Assembly: GCA_022606135.1 (NCBI GenBank)
Contig: JABYQN010000002.1
Location: 3,472,001 to 3,536,000 of the forward strand
From: Fomes fomentarius
Taxonomy: Eukaryota > Basidiomycota > Agaricomycetes > Polyporales > Polyporaceae
Length of the DNA: 64,000 nucleotides
Direction of reading: 5' to 3'
This document shows positions 1 to 11,800 of the stretch, in pieces. The translations under genes and the position numbers were made by a program. Below the pieces are notes generated by a model. The model did no database searches. It saw nothing but the letters and a program-made list of their open reading frames with translations, and had not been told where the DNA came from. Every line of letters starts with the position of its first letter. Position 1 is the first letter of the stretch.

Positions 1-2
1 CA

Positions 3-140
3 CAGCGACTCCGAGCTTCTGCTGTTGAACAACAGGCTTGGCGTACAGTGGCGCACTCTGTTGATTTTGTACTCAGCTCATTGTCATCGTCTTTCCTTTC
101 TCGGAGATCTTACTCGTCCATCCTGTCTCATCTCTTCTAG
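3..140 (+). CDS. Possible C-terminal exon of a gene running in from the left
   Basis: An open frame enters from the window edge and stops at a TAG at 138-140. Its 45 residues look helical (EQQAWRTVAHSVDF, then a serine/leucine-rich stretch) and could be the end of a protein encoded to the left. I do not recognise it. A terminal exon would suit the position, since DPH7 ends convergently at 318. It may equally be chance, because no start, splice site or homology is visible. Confidence 0.22.
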   Translation, partial: QRLRASAVEQQAWRTVAHSVDFVLSSLSSSFLSRRSYSSILSHLF

Positions 141-317
141 TCCTACCCATATTCCCCATCCCACCCACTTGGTCCAACTTGGGAGATGTCTGTGCTTGCA
201 TATCCGTCACATCCTGCAAGGTGCGCGTTATCTATCATTCCCGCTGCTTGAAGATCGTCACGCCGTCACATCGTCGCACACTTACATGCTTGAGCACCCT
301 ATATCTTTCTTGGCTAT

Positions 318-1758
318 TCACGCTCTCCATAGTCGTAGCGTGTGATCGTAAAATGAGCAACTGGCCACTAATGTATCATCACTATCTTTGTCTTGCATGA
401 ACGACCAGTCCACTCCGTACGCCAATGATGTGTGCTTGTCAAACCGCTGCATGATCTTCCAAGGATTGTCGGCTGGTGCGAATTTGTCGCCTTCTCCGGA
501 GTTGAATCTGACGACCTTGAAGCCGTCGTGCATGCATGCAACGAGGAGATCGTTCTTGCGGGTTGGGGAAGGATGCCATTTAAGACGCCAGGCTCCACCC
601 CCGACATCGACCTGGGTTAAAGGGACGAGGGGCTTGCGAGTGTCGAATAGCCTGACAGTGCTGTCGTAACTGCCGACGGCGATTATGTGCTCAACGAAGG
701 GGTGGCTCTGGATCGTCGTCACACCTGCATCAAACCTGTCAGGGAGGGCATTGAGATCGAATATCAGGCTCTACTTGTTAGAGATCCACCTTTTGTTAGT
801 GAACAGTGGTTGCGCGCCACCTTGCCGTACGTCCCAGGCCTTCATCTTCAGGTCGTCTCCTCCTGCGTTTGTGATGAGGGACGGACTCTGATATGCATCA
901 CTGGGGGCGCACCTGAATATACAATACTAGAGTTCCAATAATCCCAAGCCGCGATCCAGGGTTCGTAATCGTGCGCATGCCAGGTGTCAGTCACTGCAAG
1001 CCCAGTGTCTTTGTTGGGGCGAAGAAGGGCGAGCGATCCGTTCGACATGGAGACGATGAGGTTCCCATAGTCCCTACGGTGTACATGTCAGTGCAAGGAC
1101 ACGCGATTGACGAGGCGCTTACTCCGTTGGTGTCCTGCGGTTGCTCCAGTCCAGGGATAGACACAAGATGTCCGATGCGGCACATTCTACAGATTGTATC
1201 TGCTTGAGTTGGGACTGCGACCGCGTTGAGATATGAATCCATTTGCAGGACGTCAAACAGAGCAAACCTTGTCATTGTTCAATTCGTGTAGAGTGATATG
1301 CCCCTCTGAATCTGCAATGCCTAGTAGGGGTAGAGCAGAAGGGGTCCTATGACACCTATTACCAGACGCATTAGCCGTGATTTCCGATCACTTTTTCTCG
1401 CGTGCCAGATACCATTTCATGTCCAAAATTGCTGGGAGCTCCGTCTCGTGCAGGAGGTTACTGAACTGATGTATCTCAGCACATAATTTTCGCATCAGTG
1501 CACGATCGATCGCACGTACAGTTGATCGTCGTCTTGCACGCGGAATAGAAGGCACTTGCCTCGGCGAGTTTGTTGCTGGCGAGTCTGGGTACTCCCATCG
1601 TCCTCTCCACGCACGTTTTCTTCCTGTGCTTCAGAAGCAATTGCATTCGTCTGGGATTGCTCTAGTTTGTACGTTCCGCACACGAAGATGTCTAGCGCGG
1701 ACGGGTGTGAACAAAATTCTGTCGAATCGGCAGGCCAATCGGTGTCATAACCAGGCAT
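318..1758 (-). CDS. DPH7: Diphthine methyltransferase Dph7 (WD40 protein)
   Basis: Dph7/WDR85/Rrt2 removes the methyl group from methylated diphthine on elongation factor 2, the step before final amidation of diphthamide; it acts in the cytosol. The N-terminus reads MPGYDTDWPADSTEF, then DIFVCGTYKLE and RRGKCLLF, the family's typical opening. After introns come DMKWTPSALPLLGIADSEGH, CLSLDWSNRR, WHAHDYEPWIAAWDYW, GGDDLKMKAWDVR and VGSYDSTVRLFDTR, which are successive WD blades. The last exon ends CSFYDHTLRLWRA at a stop at 318. I chose the ATG at 1758 because homologous sequence begins there; an in-frame ATG at 1809 would add 17 unconserved residues. There are at least five introns. It is divergent to MED20, with 298 bp between the two start codons. 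Confidence 0.92.
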
Positions 1759-2056
1759 GGTGGATTGTCTGATAGGACGGCTTGCATTCAGCAGCAGATT
1801 CAGCATCATACACGTGTGGAATCATACCTGTATCAGCTCAATCAAGCTCGAAACTTACAGACGGAACAGGCGCCGTGACACCAAAAGGCTTATGAGAGTG
1901 TTTACTATAGTTTGTCGGCGTGACGTCACAGTGGATGTGGTACGCGCGCTTGGAGTTGTGTTGCCCTGGAACAGTGCAGTGGATGTGGATGGACAACAAG
2001 GGACCAGATAACTCTGACTTTGACTTGACCCTTTGGCTGTGAAACATTGCAGAACT

Positions 2057-3269
2057 ATGGGTTTCTCTGGGTGATACTACACTTGTACTCAGCTCACGTC
2101 CAACTTTACTAACTACGTCTTTTGCGATACCACTGCTTTGCAGGCTTGTCAGATGGATCAACGCACCTACGACAGGGCTTGACCTCATTGCGCAAAATAT
2201 CCTGAACAACCATCAGGCATGTACTATGGCACTACCGCAACCAACTGCGTCCTTATTTTCTTACAACTTGACAGGGTCAATACAAGGGCAAATGGCAGAT
2301 TAGCATGAAGTCTTTCCGCTCCAATCTGTCTGTCCCAGGCTTCCAGGTACCAGAACGCTCCATGTGTACGCTTACCATGGATGGTACGTGACCTACCTCT
2401 CCAGATAGTACGAGACGCTCACGGAAAGATCCTGCACCTACTAGACAACGTCTTCTGCGTCGTCGAAGACCCGGTGGCTCCCATGCGTCGTGACTGGGTC
2501 GAATACGCCAAACAGAACCCAGACGCGACGCCGCCAACACATTTCCGCCACACCTTTCCGACACTCAGCCCTCCGCTCGCGCTTGAGCAGCTCCTGACCC
2601 AACTTCGCGCCCGCTGGGTACCCGTTCGCCATACCGGTCCCTCAAGCACGGGTGGGGCGGGCGCTGCGGGTCAGAAGGGTCAGGGAGCAGCCTTGGCTAC
2701 AGGAGCGCAGCTGACTGTTGAGGGCCGTGTGTATGCGATCGGGAGTGATTGGCTCGTGCGGGCGGGGAATGTGATCATCTCTCCGGGCGGAGGTATGAAG
2801 GGGATGTTGCTTGAGGTGCGTGTGAGGCCGCTTTCCAGCTTGGAGATGATGGATTCATGTGTCATCATCGCTAGGCCGAATACGTTCCACTGCCGGTCAT
2901 GGAGGCAACCTTCGACATGCAGCCAGTGTTGACCAATTTGCTGCTCTCCATTCTGCCGAATGTGGCGGATCCGAAGATAGTCGCCATGACTCTAGGGTAA
3001 GCTTGTCACAACTCTCTTTCTGACATATCAGCTGCCGCTGACGACAAACGGAGAACAGTGAATGGCAATGGGAGGAAGTACAGTGGGACACGGAAGAAGG
3101 TACAGAGAAAGAGAATGCACGAATCAAGGCAGAAGAGGAAAAGGATGACATCTATGCGGCTGACGGCGACCACCCACCATTCAAAGATGGCGACTGGATC
3201 GGAATTGAGAGGGATCGCAGGTCTGCGTACTTGATCATCGGAGCATTGAAACAGGAAGGTTTGCTCTAA
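2057..3269 (+). CDS. MED20: Mediator subunit Med20
   Basis: Med20 is a head-module subunit of the Mediator complex, which links activators to RNA polymerase II; it has a TBP-related fold and acts in the nucleus. The first exon is only 14 nt (MGFSG, 2057-2070). The protein continues LVRWINAPTTGLDLI, GKWQISMKSFRSN, a variable glycine/alanine-rich loop, YAIGSDWLVRAGNVI, GGGMKGMLLE, FDMQPVLTNLLLSILPN and ends GDWIGIERDRRSAYLI...LKQEGLL. The last two blocks are hallmark Med20 sequence. The intron at 2217-2274 appears to use a GC donor (see findings). The 3' end converges with transaldolase 1, with only 69 bp between the two stop codons. The start is fixed by the conserved MGFSG opening. Confidence 0.9.
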
Positions 3270-3338
3270 CCCATGTCTCCGCCCGAACAATAATGCGAGT
3301 GCTTGATTATGACGCCGACCGTACCAACCAACATGAGA

Positions 3339-4792
3339 CTACTCAGACAAGGCGGCACGGAAAAGTTCCTTTGCTTTCACTTCGAACTCCCCGAAGATCT
3401 TGATCGCGTCTGCGAGCTTCCGCGACGTCTCCGCGTCCGCAGCGATCGCCTCCCTCAACGCGGCTGCGTTGTTCTCGATGTAGTTGATATTCTTCACATC
3501 CGCACCTATTTAGGACATCCGAGAATGTCAGTGAATTGCATGAAGCTGCAATGCCACAGTCATACCTGTGGGGTTGGCAGACCCATTTGTGTTCGGGTGT
3601 GGCTCTGGTGCCTTTTCAGCACCCCCCGTGTTCTCAGTAGCTGCGAGGAGGTCAAGAACAGCCCCTGACAGGGTGAGATGGTTTGGGCCGAGAGAAACCA
3701 AGGCAAGCGTCTGCGCAAAATGCTATATGTCAGAGGAACTGCCGTTCCTGAGGGAAGCCTCGTCCTACCTCTTTCACTGTCACGATGCTATTCACAAAAT
3801 GAGGTGTAGTACATCATAAGCGTTCGACATTCAGACAAATGCAGGAATTGGTCAGATTGTTATGCACTGACCTGGCGGGCATGACGAGCGTGTTTGACCC
3901 GATCTCCTTGTACACCTTCACGATGGAGCGGATGACACCCGACTGAGGATGCTCCTGGGCCGTGTCCTCGTATTCCTTCCAGAGGCTCGGCTCGAAATGC
4001 ACTCTCAGCTCTGCGTGTCCATGTTCACAGGTGAGCATGCCACATGTCAAGTAGTTCAGAAGGACCACAGGCAATACCATTGAAATAGGGGGCCACGTAA
4101 AGGCAGCCCGCCTGGTGGGCTGCCACCGCTTGCGGAACAGAGAAGAGACATGTCGCGAGCGTACGGATCCCCAGTTCTTCCAGGTACTTGCACGCAAGAA
4201 TGCTCTCGGGCGTAGCGGGTATCTTGATAGACACTCGAGATCTGCACCAGAAGGAAGTGCTTAGTCGTAAGTCATGCTATACCATTTGTCGAGGGAGGGA
4301 CGCACTTCGGTATGCCGTTCGCCTCAAACAAGGAGACGAGCTTCTTCGCGTGGTTGATGGTCGCCTCCGTATCGTAGGCAGTAGCAGGCGAAGTCTGGGC
4401 GTGGACACGACCGGTAAGGTATGGGAAAACTTCCTTCGCCAGAAGGACGGTCTGCATCAGGGGTTGAAAGGGATGCTTCGTTAACACCCGCATCACGCAG
4501 CACGGAGGGCTCCAAGTGTACGCACGATCAGGTCAACCGCGTCGGAAGCTTGAGTGTCGATGTCAAGTTGCGCCTCAGTAGCCTTGATCTGGGCAATCGC
4601 TGACTTGAACACATCCGCGCGCTGCGGCCTCGTGAACTCGTTATAGACGATGGCCTGGTTGGAGGTCATGTCACTGAACTTCGCGCCATCCTGGGTCCCG
4701 GTGTGGCGAGCAGCAACATCGGGATCCATCGAGTCAACATCGACAGTCACACGAGTGCGAACATGCGACAGAAGGTTGATACTAGTAGCCAT
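3339..4792 (-). CDS. Transaldolase-family aldolase, copy 1
   Basis: This is a transaldolase-fold aldolase (PF00923 type), expected to move dihydroxyacetone units between sugar phosphates in the cytosol; the exact substrate cannot be read from sequence. MATSINLLSHVRTR is followed by VDVDSMDP, SDMTSNQA in place of the classical TTNPS loop, QTVLLAKEVFPYLTGRVHAQ and VSIKIPATPES, whose lysine is the expected Schiff-base residue. Then come TLATCLFSVPQAVAAHQAG and ELRVHFEPSLW. A C-terminal extension (TLALVSLGPNHLTLSG, ADVKNINYIENN, KIFGEFEVKAKELF) runs to the stop. It is a close paralogue of the gene at 6000-7278, but has two extra introns, one after TLVMPA(S) and one before GADVKN. No lesion is visible. 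Confidence 0.88.
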
Positions 4793-5999
4793 CTTAAAGT
4801 TTGTCTTGTGATCTGTGGGTGTTAAGTAGCAGCTTGAAACGCTACGAGACGAGTCACACGCAGCGCAGAGATGGGGAAACGGACAGGAAGTCGGGGCTTT
4901 GGATATCTAGACACAGAGGTATTTGATAGGTTCTGTCTGACTTGGAACCCGTGCCACGGTAGAAAGGTTTTTGATCGTGGGCTCAGGCCCGGAGAGCGAG
5001 ATGTACGGCCCGAATACCTAGCTGTCTTCCATTGCGTAACAGTGTGGTGGACGGAGAGGCGGCAGGCCTGAGGCTGCCCCCATGACGGGCGTTCGTGAGA
5101 AACTGGCTCGCTTGGAAGCGTTCAGGATCGTGGAACAGAGTCTAGACCTTCCTAGTTGCCTTTAGCTTCGTTGACGTATCGTCACGTACTTTCACGGTGT
5201 GCAGGTGATTATGATCGCCATCAACTACTACTCAAGTACTTACTCACCAGCTGTTGTCACTGAGTCATGACCGAAATCGGGATGGTACCCTCTTGCGAGC
5301 TGCTGAAGTTGAAAAGACAATGAAATCGATAAATTGCCATAAACTCGCCATCGCCCGAGTGATCAAAGAAGTACGTTGTTCTCCTTCGGCCTCCCCGGTC
5401 TTGGCGAATTGTTGGTGCACAAACCGGCTCTCCGATCGCTGCAACTAGATCAGAAATCGGCACAGGGAACATCGGAAGTCTTGGTACATACTCCGGTTGT
5501 TTCTTCAGCAAACCTAGGTGTTAACCACCAAGAAGCTTCAGCTTGAACCGACCTTGAAGCTTCACTTGATCACAATGCTAAAGCTTGTTAGTAGTTGGTG
5601 CGAGGCTCCTGATGTTCAAAGTTCCCTGCTCGAGGAACTTTCATCACACATTAAGCATAAAGCACCCTAATCCTCGAACCTTCTGAAGTAATGAAGTCCA
5701 AGCTAGATATAAAACGCATAGGAGGTTGTTCCATGACATGTTAGCGTTCAATATATTCTTCCAAGACAATTGCGAGTGGGCTGACTAACCTCCGCAAAGG
5801 CGCTTCGTCGGCCATTCAAGTTCAACCATCACTTATCGAAGTTCCAATTCATACATAAAACGTGTACACTGGTCTACATACGTGTATATACAATTTGTCT
5901 ACAATCTCTTTCAATCACCAGGCCAAAACCTGGCCCCCCTTTTGTTGATATGATGCATTGCAGAGGTGAGTGATTTGCAACAGCACAGAGAAAGTCCCC
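4793..5999. other. Intergenic region between the two transaldolase genes
   Basis: These 1.2 kb hold the promoter of copy 1 and the 3' flank of copy 2, both on the minus strand. No gene is supported. The only structure seen is a perfect 8-bp inverted repeat at 5618-5625 and 5634-5641 with an 8-nt loop, which may be chance. Confidence 0.6.
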
Positions 6000-7278
6000 T
6001 TAGGCGGAGAGCAGGCCGCGGACAAGCTCCCGCGTCTTGAGCTCGAACTCGCCAAAGACCTTGAGCGCGTCCGCGAGCTTCCGCGACGGCTCCGTCTGAG
6101 CAGCGAGCCGCTCGCGCAGCACCTTCGCGTTGTCCGCGAGGTAGTCGACGGTCTTCACGTCGCTCGTGTCGGCCGCGCCATTCGCCTCGGTGCCGCCCGC
6201 ACTCTCGACGAAGGGTGTGGCGATGAGCTGCTCAAGGACGACGGAGGAGAGAGTGAGGTGGTCCGGGTTAAGCGAGAGGAGGGCGAAGGCCTGGATTACT
6301 TGTGCGTCAGCGTGGGGAATGTGTATTGCGCGGTGGGCACTGACCTCCTTCCCTGTCACGATACTGGCGGGCATAACGAGCGTCTTGGACCCGAGCTCCT
6401 TGTAGAGCTTGGTGATCTCACGGATGATGGAGGCCTGAGGGTGCTCCTTGGCCGTGTCCGCGTACTCCTTCCACAGGGAGGGCTCGAAGTGTACCCGGAG
6501 CTCTGCAAGCAGCATATTCTGTCAGTATACCGTGTCCGTGTCCAAGGACGCTAAGGGCCTGGGGCATACCGTTCAACCAGGGAGCGATATAGAGGCAGCC
6601 GGCCTGGTGTGACGCGATAGCCTGCGGGACACTGAAGAGAGAGGTCGCGAGGGTACTGATGCCCTGCGCCTGGAGCGATTTGCAGGCAAGGATACCCTCG
6701 GGCGTCGAAGGGACTTTGATGCACACACGGTCCCTGCGGAATTACGCATATATCAGTGATCGTGTCTCCCGCAACCAGTGATAGACGTTAGACTTCCGGA
6801 AGCGCACATACCTGGGGACACCGTTCGCCTCAAAGAGAGAGACGAGCTTCTGTGCGTGCTTGATCGTCGCATCGATATCGTCCGCCTTCAGGGGTGAGGT
6901 TTGCGCATGCACACGACCAGAGAGGTAGGGGAAGACGGATTTGCCGAGGAGGACGGTCTGCAATCACGAAACGGTACCGTGTCAGTGTCGGCACAAGACA
7001 GGACCCAATACGAAGGTACGCACAATGAGGTCGACAGCATCGAGAACCTGAGTCTCGAGGTCAGCAGTCGGCTCGGTCGCCTTGATCTGAGCAATGGCGG
7101 TCTTGACAAGGTCCGCGCGCTCAGGCCGGGCAGACTCGATGCTGACGAAGGCCTGGTTGGAGGTCATGTCCGTGAACTTGACGCCGGCCTTGGTGAAATG
7201 CTCGGCAACAGTCGGGTCCATCGAGTCGATGTCGACGGCGACGCGGGAGAGGGCGTGCGTGAGCTGGTTCTGAGCCAT
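6000..7278 (-). CDS. Transaldolase-family aldolase, copy 2
   Basis: This is a tandem paralogue of copy 1 with the same predicted aldolase role. It reads MAQNQLTHALSRVAVDIDSMDP, TDMTSNQAF, QTVLLGKSVFPYLSGRVHAQ, VCIKVPSTPEG (predicted catalytic lysine), TLATSLFSVPQAIASHQAG, ELRVHFEPSLWKEYADTA, TLVMPASIVTGKE, FALLSLNPDHLTLS and a C-terminal helix FGEFELKTRELV. Shared introns lie before QTVLL, before the lysine exon, before ELRVHFEPS and after TGKE. It lacks two introns present in copy 1, so the GADVKN-equivalent region (SDVKTVDYLADN) is continuous. Codon use is more GC-biased than in copy 1, and a TATA box lies about 90 nt upstream, which suggests this is the more strongly expressed copy (inference). 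Confidence 0.9.
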
Positions 7279-7366
7279 GACTGATGCGACTTGTAGACGA
7301 AGGGAAGAGGAGCGAACGGCGGATGGTGATCAAGCAATTTGGCGTAGAGACAGACGAGGCCCACAT

Positions 7367-7372
7367 TTTATA
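7367..7372 (-). promoter_or_regulatory. TATA box of transaldolase copy 2
   Basis: Reading the minus strand, TATAAA followed by ATG lies about 90 nt upstream of the ATG at 7278, a normal fungal TATA spacing. Copy 1 shows no comparable box at that distance. Confidence 0.5.
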
Positions 7373-7378
7373 GACAAA

Positions 7379-8884
7379 CCACTAGAGTGATGGGAAATAT
7401 TTGCTTGCGCGTCGTTGTATACAAGGAGAGAAGGCGACTGTGGACAGTGAAAGAACTTTCGCTGGGGGCTGCTTCATGCGGTTCCGCCTGGGAGAGAGAA
7501 GTGAATAAGAACGCCCGAGAGCGCCTTCGTGAATCATCAGGTTAATCGCGCAGAGATGAAAAGAAGAAGGGCGTTGGAGGATGGTAGGAATGCAACGGCA
7601 TTCGTGTGATATTCTGGCGATAGAAGGGGGTTTGCATGCCATCATTGCGCACTTCTCGTTCGCTACGCTCTATCGCCGCTCGCTATCAGGATCTAAAGGT
7701 GTCGAAGCTATGCTGCGCGAGACGGTATTGAGTAAATGGAGAGTAAGGTGTGGTATCGTAGAGTCGTAGTCCGAGATGGTCGGCGAAGAGCATCCTTGGA
7801 GCAATCGTGTTTATATTGATGTTACAAGGCCTGGAGTCGCGATGGGGAGCAATGAAAGATATGAGCAAGCAACTATATGCAATTGGACTCATGCTTCGCT
7901 ACGCTCAGGGCGGTCTGATGGATGGACTCGGAGAGGATGGACTAATGGGGATCGCCCAAGAATCTTGTACGTTTTTCACATAGTTGTTGTGATTTGTGAG
8001 CTCAGAGCAAGGACCGATGATCTACAAGGGAAGGAAGGGTGACTGAAGCCTGCTATAGCAGCGTTGGCGACACTCCAGGAGCCTACGGTGAAGTTCGGTC
8101 TGTGAACCACCAGGTAGGAAGCAATAGTTGGCTTACGATCGACTCACTCACTTGTGCAAGAGATGTTGCTTATAAATTTCTCTGGGTCTGCCATAGACAT
8201 TGCTGACATTCAGATAAAGTTGGCTGGTCAACCTCTTCTGACGCCTCTCGCGGAGGTAGGCATGTTGCACTGCGTAAGAGAATCGGATATTATTGTTTGG
8301 ATCCGGGGAGTGTTGGAGAGAAGGATAGGAGATGTGATAGTGCGAGTGACATTCCGCATGAGAAAAGGTCAATCATGAGAGCAAGAAACATGGAACGGTA
8401 CGTACATGGGGTTCCTACTGATCAGTGACAATTGAAGTTGACCGCCGATACTCGAGTGGAATTTGCCGGAGTCGAACTAGAAGCTTTTTTGGAGACATGT
8501 GGTAGGCGCCCAGTGCACGATAAGGAAATCCGACTGAGACCGACTGGGAGTCCCGACTGCCGCCTGAGCGGCATGCTTCAACTCGAAATGAGGCAGGTAT
8601 AGCTCTAGGCCGGCGTGGATCGGGAGGAAGGTGCATGCGGGTGGCGATGACAGGGCGACTGAGGCAAGGGTCCGGAGAAAGTGACCGGGCCAAGGAGAAC
8701 ACCCGGGAGAGCGACCCGAGAGAGCGGGCGATGACGACATTGGATGGAAAGGTCGGGAGAGGACAGTTGCAGACGGTGGCCACCGAATATGCACTGGCTC
8801 GACTCTCCCCCGCCGACGCGCATACAGCCAGCGTATGTCTGTGAATGGTTCCCAGCCTCGTTGTCCCCGCGTTGAATGTCCACC
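7379..8884. other. Intergenic region between transaldolase 2 and OGT
   Basis: These 1.5 kb separate two divergent genes. Short open frames on both strands lack family features and consistent splicing, so I see no supported gene. The short string TTCGCTACGCTC occurs twice (about 7659 and 7894). Confidence 0.55.
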
Positions 8885-11800
8885 ATGGCCTATCCCCCTC
8901 GAGCAGACACTGGCACCGGCTCATCTCTATGCCTCCACGTCCTCTTCGAATTCTTGCGCTCCTACTTCGCGCCGTCCAGACTCCTCGCAACTTCTCCCGC
9001 CTCCCCAAGCATAGCCGCCCTACCACCCGCCCACATTCTCTCATGACCATTCCGACGCCTTTTCTACTCCAGGTTCATGGAGTTTCTCCTCATCCACCCC
9101 AACTTCCCCGCCTCTCCGACTATCACTTCTACACCTTCCCGTTCACACCTATCACCCCGCCCCAGGCAGGTTCATATCCTCTGCTCGGTTGCTTGAGTAC
9201 CCTCACCCTCTCATCAGATACCTCGCACCACCTCCAGCGATGCAGGCCCAGACCACTGCCCAGTTAGGTTCAGGCCACAACGTACACATTCCTAGCCCAA
9301 CTGCTCCTGCAGAATCTCCTTCCGTTGCTACCGGTCAAAATGCGCTGTCATCCACCTTGGGTCGCGACGCCATGATGACATACGCCTACTATCTATACGA
9401 TTCACCTGGTCCTCGTTCGACCCCCCTTGGCCTTACCTCGGTTCCCATACTATATGCACCCCCAGAGTACCAGGCTGCCGACTACACCTATCGTCATATC
9501 CTGCTCCCTCTTCTCCTCTCCCTGCTAGAGCATCATCCTCACCACCTGCCTATTCTCCTCCTCCTTGCATGCACATATTACGCTCTCGGTGATCATGATT
9601 CCAGTCTTGCCATTAGCCACAAGATCCTGTCCATCAACTCTGATTACGTTGAGTCCATGGGCAATATCGGGACTACCATGAAGGCTCTCGGCCAGACCGA
9701 GAAAGCCTACGAATGGTGGTGGAAGGCCCTCCAGCTACGTCCAACCTATTGGGATGCTCTCGTGAGTACCGGGTTAAGCCTGATTTTGTCTTGTCGTTCA
9801 TCCTTTTGAGCCAAGGATAATATCCTTGGGGTGACCTTCACTCTTGCTCACAGTACGCTCGACCATGGGCGACGTTTGGCTTACTATCGACATGCTCAAG
9901 CCATCTGCCATTTCGTGGAGAAGCAAGTGCTTCAACCCAACGGCAATCTTTCCGTCGCCCTCCAGCCTACCGATATATCTCGTTTGCAGCGTGCTATCTT
10001 GACAAGTGGTACCATCTACTCCACCCTCGGTCCTACCAACGCCGAGCGAGCTGTTCTCCAGCATACCCGAGCCCTTGAACTGGTTATCCGATCCCCGCCA
10101 CCCAACTCTGATGGCGAACAGTATACTGTCCGTGATCTCCTCGTCGCCGCTTGTGTCGCCGGTCACCACTTGTGCTCTGGCTCCGACATGTCTGGCGCCT
10201 TCGTCAGCGGGATGCTACAGTCGGACGCCGGTCCACGTCTTGGGGACCCCACATTCGACCTTATCCCTCTCGTACACATATCCGGAGATCAGCTACTGCA
10301 CGCACTTGTGCGAGGCGGCGGCGTGCTTCCCACACCACTTCTTTTCCCCGATGAGGTCACGCACCTGCGGACCCTACTGTTCCCGCAGACTACAGGCGTC
10401 TTTCCTGCAATATGCACCCGCACGCCTGCTGGGGACCTCAAGCCACCTTCGGACTCTGTCCGGCAGCAGACAAACAGTATGACGAGCACAGTCCTCCTCA
10501 CACTCGCCAAACGGTTTCAGGACTCTAACACGCAAGGGAACATGGTCATTCCTGGCTCCGGCAGCAACCTACGAGTGAGTGTATCCGTAGTCATCCTGTT
10601 ATACTATCTGGCTCTGGCATGGTCGCCCGCGCCATCCACCTACAACAACCTCGGCATCGTACTCTCGGGCATCACTGAGACGCGAAGAGGACCAGACGGA
10701 GAGCAGCTGGATGGCACGACGCTCGCCCGTTCATTCTATACAGCCGGTCTACAGGTCGACCCTAAGCATGCCCATTTATTGACAAACTTAGGATCCCTGC
10801 TCAAAGACCAAGGTCACATTCAGCAGGCCATAAAGTGAGTTTCTGTCTTCTCCCACCCTATAGGACTCTAAGCACAATCACATCAGGCTCTATACGAAGG
10901 CCGTCGAGCAGAAGCCTGACTTTGAAATTGCGCTCGCCAATCTTGGGAACGCGATAAAGGACCTTGTACGTCACTTACGCTCAACAGATCATGAGCTGAC
11001 GTAGGCTCTAGGGCCGCCCATGGGAGGCTATTCAGTACTACAAGGGTGCAATTGCCGTGAAACCCAATCTACCCGAGGCTATATGTGGATTGTGCAATGC
11101 CCTTTGCTCCATATGCGACTGGCGTGGACGTGGAGCGATTGCACGCGAAGTGGGCGTCGACGAGGTCGGCCACTCCATTCCTCCCGCGCCACACTGCCTG
11201 CAGGGGTGGATTACGAAGATGGTCGCAGTCACCGATGAGCAAATTACACAGGGTTACCTTCGAGGTCTCGACGACCTCTCACTGGCTTCTGTCACGGAAG
11301 AGTGTATGCGGGCTTTGGCGTGCGCAATGGATCGACCGCTGTCGCCCACTGAGGTGAGCATGTGGCATGCGCGATTCCAGCAGCTCGCAGGCACGCCAGA
11401 GGATCATAAACAGCGCCGGATGAACGCTACAGGGTTTATCATCCGGTTCATCGACTGGATAATGCCTCGCTTACAGCGGCGGTGGTACATCAAGACTTAT
11501 GGCAAGGCAGCAGCGGTCGACCGTGTTGTTCCCCCACCTGACGAGAGCCTCAGCAATGTCTTCGTCCGTCCAGCTCTGCCGAAGACGCTGCAGTCGCCAC
11601 CCATGCCGTCCGTGCTGCCGTTCCACACGGTGAGTCACGGTGGAAGGTGGAGCTATGGGACATTGGGCTGAATCCTATTCGGCAGTTCACGTATCCACTG
11701 ACACCGAGGGTCACGCGTCTCATACCGTACAGGAGCGCACTGCGGATATCGCACATTGCATTCTCGCAGCCATGGCAACCAACGCACGTCTATCGCCCGC

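Noticed and set aside
5618..5641. Perfect 8-bp inverted repeat with 8-nt loop
   Set aside because: A single short hairpin in a long AT-richer spacer; too short to call a terminator or mobile-element end.
8455..8500. tRNA-like T-loop (ggagtcgaact)
   Set aside because: No acceptor or T-stem pairing and no anticodon arm could be formed on either strand.
8415..9050. 211-codon minus-strand open frame opposite the OGT 5' end
   Set aside because: It is the antisense shadow of GC-rich, Ser/Pro-coding sequence, with no domain or splice support.
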